DNA from: Amblyornis subalaris | Lineage: Eukaryota; Chordata; Aves; Passeriformes; Ptilonorhynchidae | Reading direction: 5' to 3' | Length of the DNA: 64,000 nucleotides | Assembly: GCA_018881555.1 (NCBI GenBank) | Contig: JACAXG010000107.1 | Span: forward strand, 434,001 to 498,000 | Part shown: one piece after another, positions 24,213 through 36,424 of the stretch | How the letters are laid out: each line of letters starts with the position of its first letter | Position numbering within the stretch: position 1 is the stretch's first letter | Notes under the pieces: generated by a model | Told to the model about the DNA's origin: nothing | What the model saw: only the letters and a program-made list of their open reading frames with translations | Databases searched by the model: none | Program-made: the position numbers and the translations under genes

Positions 24213-27200
24213 GCACATCAGTTGAAAGCCTGCTGGAGCTGAGGTGCTGTGTTAGCCCTTGCTCTGGGATGGAGCCAGGGTAGCTGGGAAGCTCTGAAAT
24301 TGGAAACTGATCCAGGAATATCGGTACTCACAGGCAACACCTTCAACTCCAGCTGGCACTATCGGGTATCTTTATCCACAATGATGTAATGTGATAAAAG
24401 AAAAAAAGGTATAAATCTTTTTTCCATTAATTGCTGAGTTTGCAGACTTGCTGTGATTTTAACTCCCCAGGCCTTCAGCAAAAGAAATCTGTTGGGCTGT
24501 TTGTGTTACATAGATGAAAACATGTACAAGCCCGTCAATGCACATGTGCCACAGCTCACAGTTTTATGTCTATTAAGGCTTAGTAAACCACCTCTATTGT
24601 GGAGCCTGCGTGATTTCCTCAAGCTCTCAGCACTCTTCCATTTGCCCGTTCCAGGAGAGCAGTCCCTGTGTGCTTGGCAGGGCAGCAGGAGGAGCTGCGA
24701 GGAGCTGCCGTGTCCGGCTTGGGCACTTTGCTGACGCCGTTGTCTCTGCTTTGCGTGGAGCACGTTTGACTTCAGTAAAGGTGGAGCTGCGGAAGCGCTG
24801 GCCCGGGGAACAGCCCGGGATGGGCATTCCCAGCCTGGCAGATCCGCGTGGGATCTGCATTGCTGAGGGTGAGCAATGAACACTCNGTGTGTGTTTGACC
24901 CTGCAGGATCGCGGCAGGTCTGGAGGTGTAAATGAAGGTGGATAAATGAAAACGTGAGTTAACAAACAAATTGCTGTTGTCCCCCAGAAGTGGTGCTGTA
25001 GTAGGACTGTGTGTCCTTGCCAGGTGAGTGAATATTTTCAAAATAAATCCATCAGTAATGATGCCATGAGCCTGCTGTTGCCCCCCTGATAAATACATCA
25101 ACTTTTTCCTTATATTTTCCCTTCTTTGGGCTTTGTCACTGATTTGCTCCACACAGAGGTTTTCCTCAACCATGCACAGTTCTGCCCCAGTGAAAATGCT
25201 TCTCTGAGGTGACACTTTGCAGTCTCTTCTCAGAACTCCACTATAAATAGGGTTTTTTCCAGCTACTCCTAAGGAAATCCCAGTGTACTGGGAGTTGGAA
25301 ACTATTTGAGTAGGAATCAAACAAATGAGCAAATGTCAAAATATTTACTTGCATTGTTTGAACTATAAACTTTGCTTTTAAGTTATTATTGTCAGGGTAG
25401 GATTGTGCCATTAAAACACTTGGTGTTTATGATCCTTGTTAGAACAAACAGTGTTCTGTAAAAAAGCCTCTCTCCTTCCTTCCTTCCCTCCCTTACCTGG
25501 ATCCAAGCCGTCAGGCAAATAAAAAAATGGTTGAAACACTTAAAAGGAGGAAGACATTTAGCTATTGCTGATTATTTGTTCTTTGACATTTACCTGCAGG
25601 AAAAAAGTTTCTGTTGTGCAGGGGATAAAGGGGAGTGACGTTTGCTGCTGGGAACAAGTCAGAGTTGACAGCCAGAGCTTGAAAACTTTGCTGTATTTGC
25701 CCCTTAATTGTTTTGGAGGTGTTTTTTTCAATTTTTTAAATTACTTGCACTATATATATTATATACATAGCACAGACATGTATCTGTTCATGGTAAGCAA
25801 AAGATNAGAAGTTCTCTCCTGGGAAGCCAAGACTTGAATATGTCACTAAAGCTTTCAGAACCCACCTGAAGGGAGGTTTGGCCTCTGCTGTATTAATCCA
25901 GTAAGTGGTTATTAAATTGCTACAAGTTGCTGGAAGTTGCATCCCCTGAGCNATGGAAATTAAGATAACCAAGTAGTGAGAAGGATCTCAGAGGCAGCTG
26001 TGGCTGTTCTTATCTCTGCTCTGAAAAGCTTTTCAAGTGGGGATGGGAGCTTTGGCTTCCTCCTTGGGATCACGGCAGGAAGAGCCTTTTCCTGGGAGGA
26101 AGACAGAGCTTCAGTTCACTTCTCTCCGGGAATTCAGCTGAGCTGCTCCAGGCAGACACCAGTTCCTCATCCCTCCTCTGGCAGACTTTCTTTTCCAGTG
26201 GAAAGATGGACACAGCAGCAGGACTTACACAGGCTAACCCTCTCTTTCCTACTGTAAACCCCGAGAGGTGTAATTATCGGTGGTTTATTATTCAGGTTGG
26301 TCCCAGATCCCACACCCATGAAAACCAGGGTTTGTGACTCTTGGCTAACATAAAATCAGAGCAGCAGNTGGGCTCAGAGAAGGCCTCACTGTTGCCTGCA
26401 GGGTGACACTGCAGAGGGAAGTCTCTGCTCTCGGCGTGGCCAGCACAGAGCCAAAGGGTTTGTTACAGGATGCACCAAGGAATTGCTGTGCTGGGCATAT
26501 GGTGCCTATTTCCTGGGCTCGAGCTCACTGGAAAACTCATGCCATAAATAAAAATTAAACCTGATCAGGCAAACTAAAATCCATTTAGGAGGCAGGAAAT
26601 GTTCCACGGTAATGAAGTTTGTGTCGTGAAGCCTGAAGACCCTGTGGATCCTCTGCTCTTGTGCAGGGCTGGATATTGGAAATAGAAATGTGCTGACAAC
26701 TGTTCCCTAATAGATGTTGAAGTATGGAGAAATAATCTCCCCTCCTGCCACAGCAGGTTCTAGGAATACTGTTTCCTTCTGCTGTCATTCCACCCTCTGA
26801 GCATCAGCACAATGGGTGGCTTATCTTCATTAATCAGAGTATGAACAACGCCTGGCACATGTGAGTCTGAGCTTCCAGGCTGCTGGATTTTCTTCTGGGC
26901 TGGCAAGGAATGCTACCGAAGCAGCAGGTGTGGTGGTGGGAGAGGAAGGGTGATTCAGGATTAGTGCATAAGCCTGCAAACCCAAAGGTCAAGCTCATCT
27001 CTACTCTTTTTTCCTTGGCTTAACGTCACTGCCCTTGTTTTCCATCTGGAAAACGCAGCCCTTGTCCTTCCTTGTGGGAATGGATAAGCAAGCAGAGAAC
27101 AGATAAAAAAATTACACAATTTTCTGATGCTGACAATAACAAAAGCTCAGAGAGTTATGAGCTTCCTTTGAAATGACGGGAAAAAATACATCATGAACAG

Positions 27201-29027
27201 TTGAGGGTGAAGTTGACCTCCCCAACCCCGTGAGGAAATGAGCAATCCCGTTGGAACACAGATCTCCGAGGCTGAATCAGAGAGGGACGGGACTTGCACG
27301 GGAAGCCCCTGCCCGCAGGGAGAGGGAGATGCTGTGGCAGCTGCCACTGAGCACGAGTTGGGCTGTGCCCAGCAGGGGCCGGGGGCTCCAGGGCTCCGTG
27401 CAGCTCCGTGCTGGCTCTCTAGGTGCAGGGAGGACACTCACAGGATGCTCACACAGCCGCACCGAGCTGCTGAGTCGCTCCTGGGCTGAACAAGCCTGGC
27501 TGAAGGAAATGGGACCTCCCAAGGGTCCGTGTGGGGCTTTGACAGGGAGTGTAGTGACACTCTGTCCCTGGGAGAGCTGGGACGTGGTTTTGTGCATCAC
27601 CTCACAACGAGGAGGGTGATGTTCAGCAGTAACAACTAAACCAGTCATGCCCCAGGTCTGACTGCTGCCTGGGTGAAGCATCCACCCCGGCCAGATGCTG
27701 TTTCAGTAACTCCTGTCATCTTCCATTTGCAAACCAGGAGAGGGCGAGGAAGGATGTCCTGGCTCCTCTGCTACAGCACTGCCCTGGGAAGGCAAATGCA
27801 CTCACTATTCAGTGGGATGAAAGGCACCGGTGACCTGCACTTCCCAACCCCACCTGCTCCAGCTGCCTCAGAGCTCCATCTGGGGCTGATAGCAAACACA
27901 TCAGGAGAATTCTGCACTAGATGAGGTGAGAACAACCCTTTCCTTCTGCCCCATGCAATGTTCCACTGCTCAGGTGGCTGCTGGGGCACCTGGCAGGGGC
28001 TGAGCTGGTGGGAAGGGCGAGTTTAGAGGGTGGAGGAGGTGACACTGCTGTGGGATCAGTGCAGACACTGAACTGGGTGCAGCAATCACCAGGGAAGGAC
28101 TAAGCCAAAATCTTTGACAGACTTTGAGCAGCAGCTCAAGTCCCTGGCTGGCCACAGCACAGGCTTTGGGAATTGGAGCTGCTCCAGCAGAGGATTTTAG
28201 GTATTTATTTTCTTTTTAATTCAAACCTTTAATATACCTTTTTTTAATTTTCTTTTTCTAAATGATGGGGGAAAAAACCTCAAAATCCCCAAACCTTTGC
28301 CCTTCAAGTGAGGACACTGTAGCAGCTGCATTTCTTTATGATACAGAGACACCCATCTGAGAAGAAAATAATGGTGCTGTGTGAGAGTGCCTCAGCAGCT
28401 TTGGGAACCACTCAGAATTAGTTTTGATTCCTGGGGCTCTGTGAAACATTCATTAAAGCTCAGGGGCAGGTGCAAAAACCCATGAACAAAAGAGAAATTG
28501 AAGCTGAGTCGNTCCTTCAAGCCTGCCAGCTGGTTTATCTCCTGATCCTCATGCCTGTTCAGTTGAATCCCAAAGTTACTGAAGCCTCTCCTGGTGTTCT
28601 TTTTTTGGCCAGCTGGAAGCAGCAGCAGGTAATTATGGCCCAGTGGAAAATAATCTTTCCTGGCAGTTCCCTTGAGGTAAGAACACGTCTGACCATTTGG
28701 TGATGTAGTCAGGGATGCACCGACAACTTTTCAGGGAAGGCATTTCCTCATCTGGGAGGAGTCACCTCACATGAGAGGAGAAACCCTGTTCTGGGGGAAG
28801 AAAAAAGACCAAANAAAAACAAAACACACATGAGAAGGGTGTGTTCCTTGGAAGGGTTTGGCTCCATCCAGTCTAAAGACCCTCCTTACCTCAAAGATAT
28901 TTATAGTTCGGGAGTCAACACTGGGATGAAGACTCATTCTCTATTTGCCTCTCCGTGATGCAGCAATTATCTGACAGCAAGAGCAGGTGGAGGGCTGATG
29001 AATTAAAGGTCTCCTCTCATTGAAAAG

Positions 29028-30400
29028 GTTGTCAGAGTCCCTGGGGAGGCAACAGTGAAAGGCAAAGGAGCCCAGGAAGACAATGTGCTTTTAAGAAGGA
29101 AATTTTAAAGGCACAGGAGCAGGTGATCCCACAGGCTGAAAGATGTCCCAGCAGGGAAGAGACCAGCCTGGCTGAACAGGGAGCTTTGGCTGGAACTCAG
29201 GGAAAAAAGGAGAGTGTACAACCTTTGCAAGAAGGGGCAGGTAACTTACAAGGAATACAAGGATATCANGAGGTTATGCAGGGCTAAAGCTTAACTGGAA
29301 CTTAATCTGGCTACTGCTGTAAAAGCCAAAAAAAAATTTCTATAAATACATAGGAGAGCTGAGAAGGATCTCCATCCTTTATTGGATGCAGGGGGAGACA
29401 GTGACAAAGGATGAGGAAAAGGCTGAGATACTTAATGGCCTCTTTGCCTCAGCCTATAACAGCAAGACCAGTTGTTCTCTGGGTACCAGTCTCCTGAGAC
29501 AGGGACGGGGAACAGAAGGAAGGCCTCATAATCCAAGGGGAAATGGTCAGTGAGTGCTACACCACTTGGACACATGCAAATCCATAGGGCTTCTGAATTC
29601 CACCCCATGTTGCTGTGGGAGCTGGTGGAGTGCTCACTGAGCCACCTTCCCTCATTTACCAGCAGGCCTGGCTAAGTGGGGAGGTCGGGGTTGTAAATTG
29701 GCAAANGTGATGCTCCTCTAGAAGAAGGGCTGGAAGCAGGATCCATGGAACTACAGGCTGGTGAGCATGACCTCAGTGCTAGGAAGGTCACACAGCACAC
29801 GCAGGAGAACCACGGGATCCCAGTAGGGGCTTGTGAAAGGCAGGTCCTGCCTGAGCACCCTGATCTCCTTCTATGACCCACCTGGTGGATGTGGAGAAGG
29901 CTGTGGATGTGGCTCCCTGGACTTCAGCAAAGCCTTTGACATTGTCTCCCAGGGCATTCTCCTGGAAAAGCTGCAGCCTAGGACTTGGGCAGGTGCACTC
30001 TTGGCTGAGTTAAGACCTGGCTGGATGGCCAGGCCCAGAGAGTGGTGGGGAACGGTGCTGGATCCAGGCGCCATCCGGTCACTGTGGTGTGTGCCAGGGA
30101 TCTGTGCTGGGCCAGCCCTGGTCCATATCGTTATCAATGACTTGGGCAACGGGATCAAGGAAGGGTGAGGTCAAGTTGGGTGGGAGTGTTGCTCTGCAGG
30201 AAGGCTCTGCAGAGGGATCTGGACAGGCTGGATCCATGAGCTGAGGCCAATCGGATGAGGTTCAACATGACCAAGTGACAGGTCCTGCCCTTGGATCACA
30301 ACAACCCCAGGCAGTGCTACAGGCTGGGGGATGAGTGGCTGGAAAACTGCCCAGTGGAAAGGAAGGAGCTGGGGATGCCTGGGATGGCAGAACTGNCTCA
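29028..30400 (+). mobile_element. CR1 LINE fragment containing decayed ORF2 (reverse transcriptase)
   Basis: About 1.4 kb follows CR1 ORF2 in order. It opens with WLNRELWLELREK-like sequence near 29.17 kb, then has a TVTKDEEKAE-like stretch at 29.4 kb. LSTLISFYD and LDFSKAFDIVSQGILLEKL are readable at about 29.85-29.98 kb, and LDRLDP-like sequence lies at 30.22 kb. LDFSKAFD is the conserved CR1 reverse-transcriptase motif. The frame is broken by many stops and indels. The catalytic FADDTKLGG segment, expected near 30.16 kb, has been reduced to a deletion. The copy lacks both the 5' end and the CR1 3' tail, so it is inactive. Confidence 0.9.
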
Positions 30401-31770
30401 CAGTGCAGGCAGGGCCCATGCTCCTCTCCCTGGGCTGAGCAGTCCCGGTGCTGCTTCCCTGCTCTCAGGCCCTTCCTTTGTAGCTGCCTCTACAGCCGTC
30501 CCATGCCGCTGGATTAGGCACTGGAGTGTCTGGGCTGTGCTGCCCTGGGCTCCTGCTCTGCCAGGAATGACGACGAGCAGCCCTGTACGGAAGGATTGTG
30601 ATTTTTACCCTGCTGGTTTCAGCTTCACACCACTTTGAGCTTGCTCAGCAGGGCTGTAACTTACTCTCTGCTCAGACACTAAGAAGACTGAAAACGTGCC
30701 CAAGCTGCTGGGCTAAAGCTACCACCTCCCTTCAGCCTCCTGCCTTCCCTGATCTGTTTATGGATAACACTTTCTGAAGTTGTCTGTTCTAAAGGGAGAA
30801 ACCAAATTCCATATGTGTGTATAAAACAGGAGTCAAAGCATCAAAAGCTTCTTCCCCAAGCTGCAGCCACTTGAAAGGCTGCAGGTGCTGGGCAGCTTTG
30901 AGGCTTCACCTCCAGCACAGGTGAGGCACTGGAACCTCCTCTAAGTTTCATTACAGGTTGAGCCAAATTAAATTCTCTCCCTCGGGCTCCAGGCTGGAGC
31001 TGGACACAATTACAAGAGGCCACCTGCCCTGCCATGGCTGAGAGATGTAGCTGAGCCCTGAGGCAGCCCTGGAAAGCTTGGAGACAAGGCTGCTGCACCT
31101 GCTGATGCTTTTTGGCTACCACCGCATCCAACCTCGGGGATAAAGAAGTAGCTCAAGCAAATGTGAAATACTGCTTNTTTCTAGAGTGACTTCTATTTTG
31201 TCTTTTATGACACATGATGTTTGGACAAATGCTCAACACTACCTGTATACTTATAAAGAAATCCTTCTTCAAAGACAGAAAGGCAGCAAACACAGATGCA
31301 CGTGCTCAGAAGGAACGGGTAGGAATATTCTCTGACAGGGAACTCTGACCTGTGCAACAACNAAGACTGCCACACTCACTTATGGTAACAGCTTTGGAAA
31401 CAAAGATGTGTTACTCTTCTTTCACATATAAAATATTCCTNTTGGAAAGGTCATTTTAATAATGCAAAGCATTGTGAGAGACAGGCTTCCGTCTAATTCA
31501 AACTGTTCGGGATGAACTTCATTCCTGCAAGTACCCCGATCACAGCTGCTGAAGCCCAGCAGTGAGAATACACATCTCTTGTCAAACAACCCTTTTTCTT
31601 CTTCCTCCTCCTTCACCTGCAATGGCAGGGCTCTGGCTCACACACAACCACAATTGCAAAAAGAAAGGTTATTAAATCAATATTAGCTATTAAGAAAAAG
31701 TCACCTCCCTCCTCCAAGAAAGAGTCATGCTACTGAGTGGCAAAGAACAAAATGGGACCTCCCATCAGCC
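30401..31770. other. Intergenic sequence between CR1 and the PROSER2 3' end
   Basis: This moderately GC-rich sequence has no recognisable gene. Open frames at 30291-30638 (+) and 30841-31131 (-) are not similar to known proteins, and the first overlaps the end of the CR1 remnant. Confidence 0.65.
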
Positions 31771-31784
31771 ATTGTTTCATTGGG

Positions 31785-31790
31785 TTTATT
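31785..31790 (-). terminator. PROSER2: Candidate distal PROSER2 polyadenylation signal
   Basis: TTTATT on the plus strand reads AATAAA in the PROSER2 sense. It lies about 120 bases downstream of a Pumilio-type site, which is a common arrangement at the end of 3' UTRs. The downstream element is only moderately GT-rich, so this assignment is tentative. Confidence 0.4.
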
Positions 31791-31911
31791 CTATTTTAAT
31801 AGATGATTTATCAGATTTGTGCAAGACAGTTAACTCTAGCACAAAAGAGAAAAAAGTAAAATCACAGCAACATATACACACAAAACAAGATACACAAAAT
31901 AGAGCTAAATT

Positions 31912-31919
31912 TATATACA
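31912..31919 (-). promoter_or_regulatory. PROSER2: Pumilio-type RNA element (UGUAUAUA) in PROSER2 3' UTR
   Basis: The minus strand reads TGTATATA, an exact match to the Pumilio consensus UGUANAUA. A near match, TGTATATG, lies about 40 bases further downstream (around 31871-31878). If the distal polyadenylation site is used, both would sit within the last 150 bases of the mRNA. An 8-mer match can arise by chance in AT-rich sequence. Confidence 0.4.
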
Positions 31920-33051
31920 GGTTATTAGCAGCTAGACTTCATTTAGTACATGGCTTTACTTACTACAGTTTTAGGCACAGAGAGGAATTTATCTGCTATG
32001 ATGAAGGGCCACAATGAATACCTCGTTCCAAGTCCTCCCTGGGCAGAAACTGCTTTTTACCTAATGAAGATCTAATCCCTTTCCACCAGTTGAGGACACA
32101 GCCCTGCACAAAGGATGAAAGAACAAGATCCAGCTAATTCAGCATACAGCAACTTTAGATATTAAACATCTAATTTTTTTTTTTTTTTTAAGTAGAGTTA
32201 GATCACAGAGTTATTGAACTGGACTGAATTTCAATGCAAGTGTCAGGTTTTCCCCCCCCCATTTGCTTAGCATGGACTCTCAGCTGTAAACAACTCAAAG
32301 AAGNGCTGGTGAGGAATGATTAGATGTGGAGATTGCTTCGTACGCACTTCACATTCATAACNAAGAATTTGCTTTACCAGGATTCAAAAGCACAAAGATC
32401 ATGAAACATTTAAATTTTCTTAGCAGGTTATGTTAATAAATTATGATGCATCCTCCACATGTCAGACTCCATTCCAGCCTGTACTGAAGCATGTGCTTGG
32501 GTATATTTTATGTGCTCCCTTGTCTTTCTGATTTAGGACTACAGACTCAGAGCCCAGCAGAACAAGCCTGTGCTTTACTTGCAGCACACAAGCAGCCTTT
32601 TTTGTTTCAGCAGCACCTCTCAGTTTGATTATGCATGCCCAAGTGCTCTGCCAGCCCAGGAATGGCCACATATTTTAATTACTGACTGCTTATGTATAGC
32701 AAGCCTGTCACAACGAGGAACATGATCACTTACCCAGTGAAAAGGCTGAAAAGAATAACTACATAGTAGAACCAGCCAGATACCATAACAACACAATTAA
32801 AAATTTAAGCAGCAAGCACATAATTTAAAAAAAAAAAAAAAACAACCAACCAAAAAACCCTTAACTTATGAGGCAGGTTGAGAATGACACAAAGGTTTTT
32901 CCTTCACAACAGCTTCATTTACAAGTACAGCTCAGCAAGTTTGAAATACTTTATCTGAAGACCTACAAACTTGTTTATCACAGTTATGTCAGAGCTCCTT
33001 GCCAAAGGGTGTGTCAGTTTCTGCTGTAGCCACCCCTCCTCTTCTCCAAGG

Positions 33052-33057
33052 TTTATT
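33052..33057 (-). terminator. PROSER2: Candidate proximal PROSER2 polyadenylation signal
   Basis: AATAAA in the PROSER2 sense is followed within 25 bases by GAGGGGTGGCT, a G/T-rich stretch that could serve as the downstream element. It would give a 3' UTR of about 1.5 kb. Confidence 0.4.
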
Positions 33058-34548
33058 GCTCAGCTACTTGGGAGAAGGAGTGGGTTGGTCGAGGCTTTAG
33101 AAAGTGCAGAGAATAAGTCAGTTTTTCCCTTTAGAAAAAAATCCAAACCACCGAGAACTCAAACATGGAGGAATAACAACAAAAAAATTCAGAGTTTGGC
33201 ATTTGCTTTTAAAGTGGCTATTCATGATGTTTTCAGGTAATGCAAAAAGGGAAGGAGTTTCAATGTGGAAGGGCAGCTTTGCCATATTAAAAAAAAAAAA
33301 AAATCATACCAACACACAAATATATTTTGGAACCATTCAGTAGACAGCTTGTCTACTGAACAAAGGCAAAATACCACCAACTTGGACCATTCAGGAATGA
33401 CGTGCTCTTACATGCAGCTCTTCTTATAAATCCACTTAGCCTGTGAGAATTTTGGCTGTAACTTCTGCTATGCATTGGCAGGGCAGAATCAAGTAAGGCT
33501 GTGAACAGAGGATTATTAGGGCTGTCAAACTACGGGAAGACCAAATGACAGTTTCGGAAGTAACAGAACTTATAATTAGTGTAGTACAGCTACTGTTCAA
33601 AAAGTAACAGTTCCTTCCCAGGAACCCCAACGTAGAAGACAAGACTTTTGACATAAGGTTCTCCTGTTTGGTACAAAGTTAACTTGTTCCTATGGCTTCT
33701 CTGCTGTGAGATCCTCCCTGGGACAGAGCAGTTGGGGTCACAGATTGTCAGGAGACTCTTTGGCTGTCAGTGCGAAAACCGGTGCTCGGTGCAGNTCCTT
33801 GAGGCTTTCCTGGTGCCATTCCCTGGACACAGGGGTTGCTCAGGTGTGACCAAGAAGCAGAGGCCTTGGAAGGGAGGCAAGACTTCAGGTGGAGCAGCAG
33901 AGCCAGGCAGTCACCCATTCAAAGCTTGGGCTGCTCTGTCCAGGAGAAGGTTGAAGCAGAAGCCACCCTGTGCACAGTTCTGAGTCAAGTGCAGAGCGAG
34001 GGAGCAGAAGACTCCACCACTGGCAGGGAACAAAGCCAAGCCAGATAACACAGACAACGAAAGAAGGGTGTCACACTGGCCAGAAATTTCAGCTTTGACA
34101 TTATCTCGAGCTCCCACGGACAGACAGACAGACACGTGGGCAGGAGAGACAGAGCTCTCGGTTTTGGCTTCAGAAGGAGCAAAAGGAAGATTTGCCATTC
34201 AGTTTGCTATGTACAACAATACTGCACTGTACACTTCATTAATGAGATGCTGCCTGCTACAGTCCAGCATTAATTAAATAAAATTCCTCTTAGTCACAAA
34301 GAGCAACAGATGAGTATCTCTGTAGGAAGGAGAGCCAAGACCCACTGCTGTACATGACCCTACGTGGTGCCAGTCCTGGGATAAACACAAGTGGTCATTC
34401 CACAGTGTCTAGTAACTCCCTAGCTTGCCTGAAGCAGAGAACTTTCCCTTTTTTCTTCCAATCCACTTGATCCCAACCCTGCTGGGACAGTTCTAGCACA
34501 AAGCCATGCTATGACTTTCCCCCCACTGCCACAACATTCCCATCCAAG

Positions 34549-35540
34549 CTACGCAGTCTCTTTCAGTAGTCCCAGTTTCCGGAGTGCCTCTCTCCTGGCT
34601 TCTTCTGTTGAGCCACGGCCAGAAAACTTCACCGTTATCCCTTGGGATCGAAATCCTGAAGGTCTGGGCAGTGAACCTGACCTCCTCCTCATGTCCAGGT
34701 TTACACCAGGTTGTTTATAATCATTATAACTTTTTTCTGTGTTCTGCTGTGCGCTGCTGACTTTGTTAGCGGCAAGAGCTACCTCTGGTTTGATTGTTAC
34801 AGTTTTGCCCATAGGAAGGAAAGGGCTGGGCTCGCTTTTTAAAATCTCATGGATGTTTTGATATCCATTGGTAACAGCGTCTGCCTGTTTGGGCTGCACA
34901 TCAAGCTGCTGAGTGCTTGGGGCATGGTCCACTTGGTCCNGAGCTGGCTTTCCCTTAACCAGGCCAAGTTTTGTCAGGGCTTCATAGCGTGTTTGCTCAG
35001 AGGAGAGATCCCGTAAGGAAGAACTTCTGCTACGTGACAAGAAATCGTTTTTGTGCAGCTTCTCCTCCAGCTCAGCTGCCAGCAGAGCTCCCCCGTTGAT
35101 GTTGGCCAGCACCTGAGCTCGCCGCTCCTGGACGTTAACCGCTGCTTTTGAAATCGTCTCGCTGAATTCCTTGCCACTGACATTTGTTATGTTGATGTTG
35201 CTTGGGAACCGGTGCAGTTTTGGGGCGGGGGCAGGAGGGTGCCTGGGTGCCACGGAATATTCACCGTTGGCTACCGGGGCTTTCTTCCTGTCAGCATTCC
35301 CTTCCTTCAGGGCGCTGGGGAAGCGCGCCCGGCTCTCCGCCTGCTGCTCCAACATCTTCTGGGCCATGATGAGAGGAGTGGGGACGGAACGGAGCAGCTT
35401 TGGATGCTGCACTGGAGGAGGGGGTGGAGGAGGAAGGGGAAGCGTCTCAGACGCTGATGGTGGTGGTGCAGCGGGGTGTGGGGGCGGGTCAGCAGGTACA
35501 GCTGGCTGAGGGCTCTGGGCTCTCCGGGTAGCATCCAACA
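34549..35540 (-). CDS. PROSER2: PROSER2 last coding exon (proline-rich region and conserved C-terminus)
   Basis: The acceptor CTCCTTTCCCTTTTAG precedes TGTTGGATGCTACC. With the G carried over, the exon reads VLDATRRAQSPQPA and ends at LGLLKETA followed by TAG. It supplies residues 130-459. A Pro-rich stretch with seven consecutive prolines lies near residues 166-172. The conserved block HPKLLRSVPTPLIMAQKMLE is at about 175-194, FPSNINITN at about 241-249, and GITVKFSGRGSTEEARREAL near the C-terminus. EALxKLGLxK occurs twice, at 316-325 and 447-456. The N at 34940 makes one residue uncertain (Leu, Pro, Gln or Arg). The frame continuing upstream of 35540 is intron. The protein's molecular role is not established. 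Confidence 0.93.
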
Positions 35541-36424
35541 CTAAAAGGGAAAGGAGCAAGGATGTCATTAAGTCTTCACACAGAGCAGAATGCAAAGCCT
35601 TCTTTCAGCATCATTTCTCCCCTCTCCCTAAACTTCTAACTCAAACTCAGCCCACACTGCCAGAAGAAACTATAACTGAACTCTCAGCAATGGCATCTTG
35701 TAGGCGATGCTGTGGTTCAGATCACCACGTTTACAATGTGGTCACTGTCACAGCCCTCCTTCTGCCTTTCATTCACAGTCCGTGTGCTGCTTCACTGTGT
35801 TTCAGTGGCTGCTCTTTCATAAGAGTTTTGCAGTTCTTATTTTTTATTAAAACAGCCAGGTGAGGACTCATTACATCCCACTGTGTGTACTAGCTGATAA
35901 ACCCCTTCTCCAAACACAGAGAGAACAAACTCTACAGGGTGACAAAAACAGTGTGCCATATGCTATCTTGTGACAAACTTAGTGAGAGGATTGTGTGCCT
36001 TTCAGTGCCACACAAAGTAACACTGAAAACAATCTGCTGTCTTAAAACTCTGAGAGGAAATCTTAAGAAGTCTTAGAGAAAAGCAGAGTATGAACAGGTT
36101 GGTGCATACTGCCTGCCTTCCTGCAATGACTGTGCACAACAGTGACAACTCAATCACCAGGTAGAGGACTGAGACACCAATTCAACAACTTCATCATATG
36201 CATGACCTCTGTGAGGAAAAGTTTAAAAAAAAATGCATAGTAACAGCAAGAATTTCAGAAACCCCAAGGCAAATTACAATCACAGTCCTTAGAGCTCCTA
36301 ATGTGTAACAAATTCACCTTGAGATACTAAGGAAGGTACAGAATTTCTTTAGCTGTTTCTAAGAACTGGAATAGGTCAGGGCTAGATCAAAGGGAAAACT
36401 CACACTTGCAAGAAGTACAAGTAC
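35541..36424 (-). other. PROSER2: PROSER2 intron 3
   Basis: This 0.9-kb GT-AG intron has donor GTACTT at 36424 and acceptor CCCTTTTAG at 35541. No repeat or extra exon was recognised. Confidence 0.85.

Larger units (their letters stand above)
22281..29027. other. Intergenic region between converging UPF2 and PROSER2
   Basis: I recognise no exon here. The region becomes more GC-rich from about 24.6 kb. It contains two CR1 fragments (22948-23190 and 24097-24212) and a short CCTT-type simple tract near 25470-25495. The longest open frame is on the minus strand at 24772-25332 (186 codons with an N). It shows no domain or composition that I can tie to a protein. Other frames near 27.2-27.7 kb overlap each other on both strands in GC-rich sequence, as expected by chance. 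Confidence 0.7.
31770..34548 (-). other. PROSER2: PROSER2 3' untranslated region (extent inferred)
   Basis: This AT-rich sequence follows the TAG stop at 34551-34549. It contains homopolymer tracts (T run 32174-32189 and A runs 32827-32842 and about 33289-33302 on the plus strand) and a Pumilio-type site. No exon of another gene or transposable element was recognised. AATAAA occurs on the minus strand at 33057-33052 and 31790-31785, giving 3' UTRs of about 1.5 or 2.8 kb. The 99-codon plus-strand frame at 33684-33983 is not recognisable. Confidence 0.55.

Noticed and set aside
32821..32860. Poly-A run followed by CAACCAACC, considered as the tail of a SINE or processed pseudogene
   Set aside because: No SINE body or coding similarity lies upstream of the run and no target-site duplication is visible. 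It is better read as a homopolymer in the 3' UTR region.
35171..35509. 112-codon Gly/Ala-rich open frame on the plus strand
   Set aside because: It is the antisense shadow of the Pro-rich last exon of PROSER2, whose codon composition keeps the opposite strand open.
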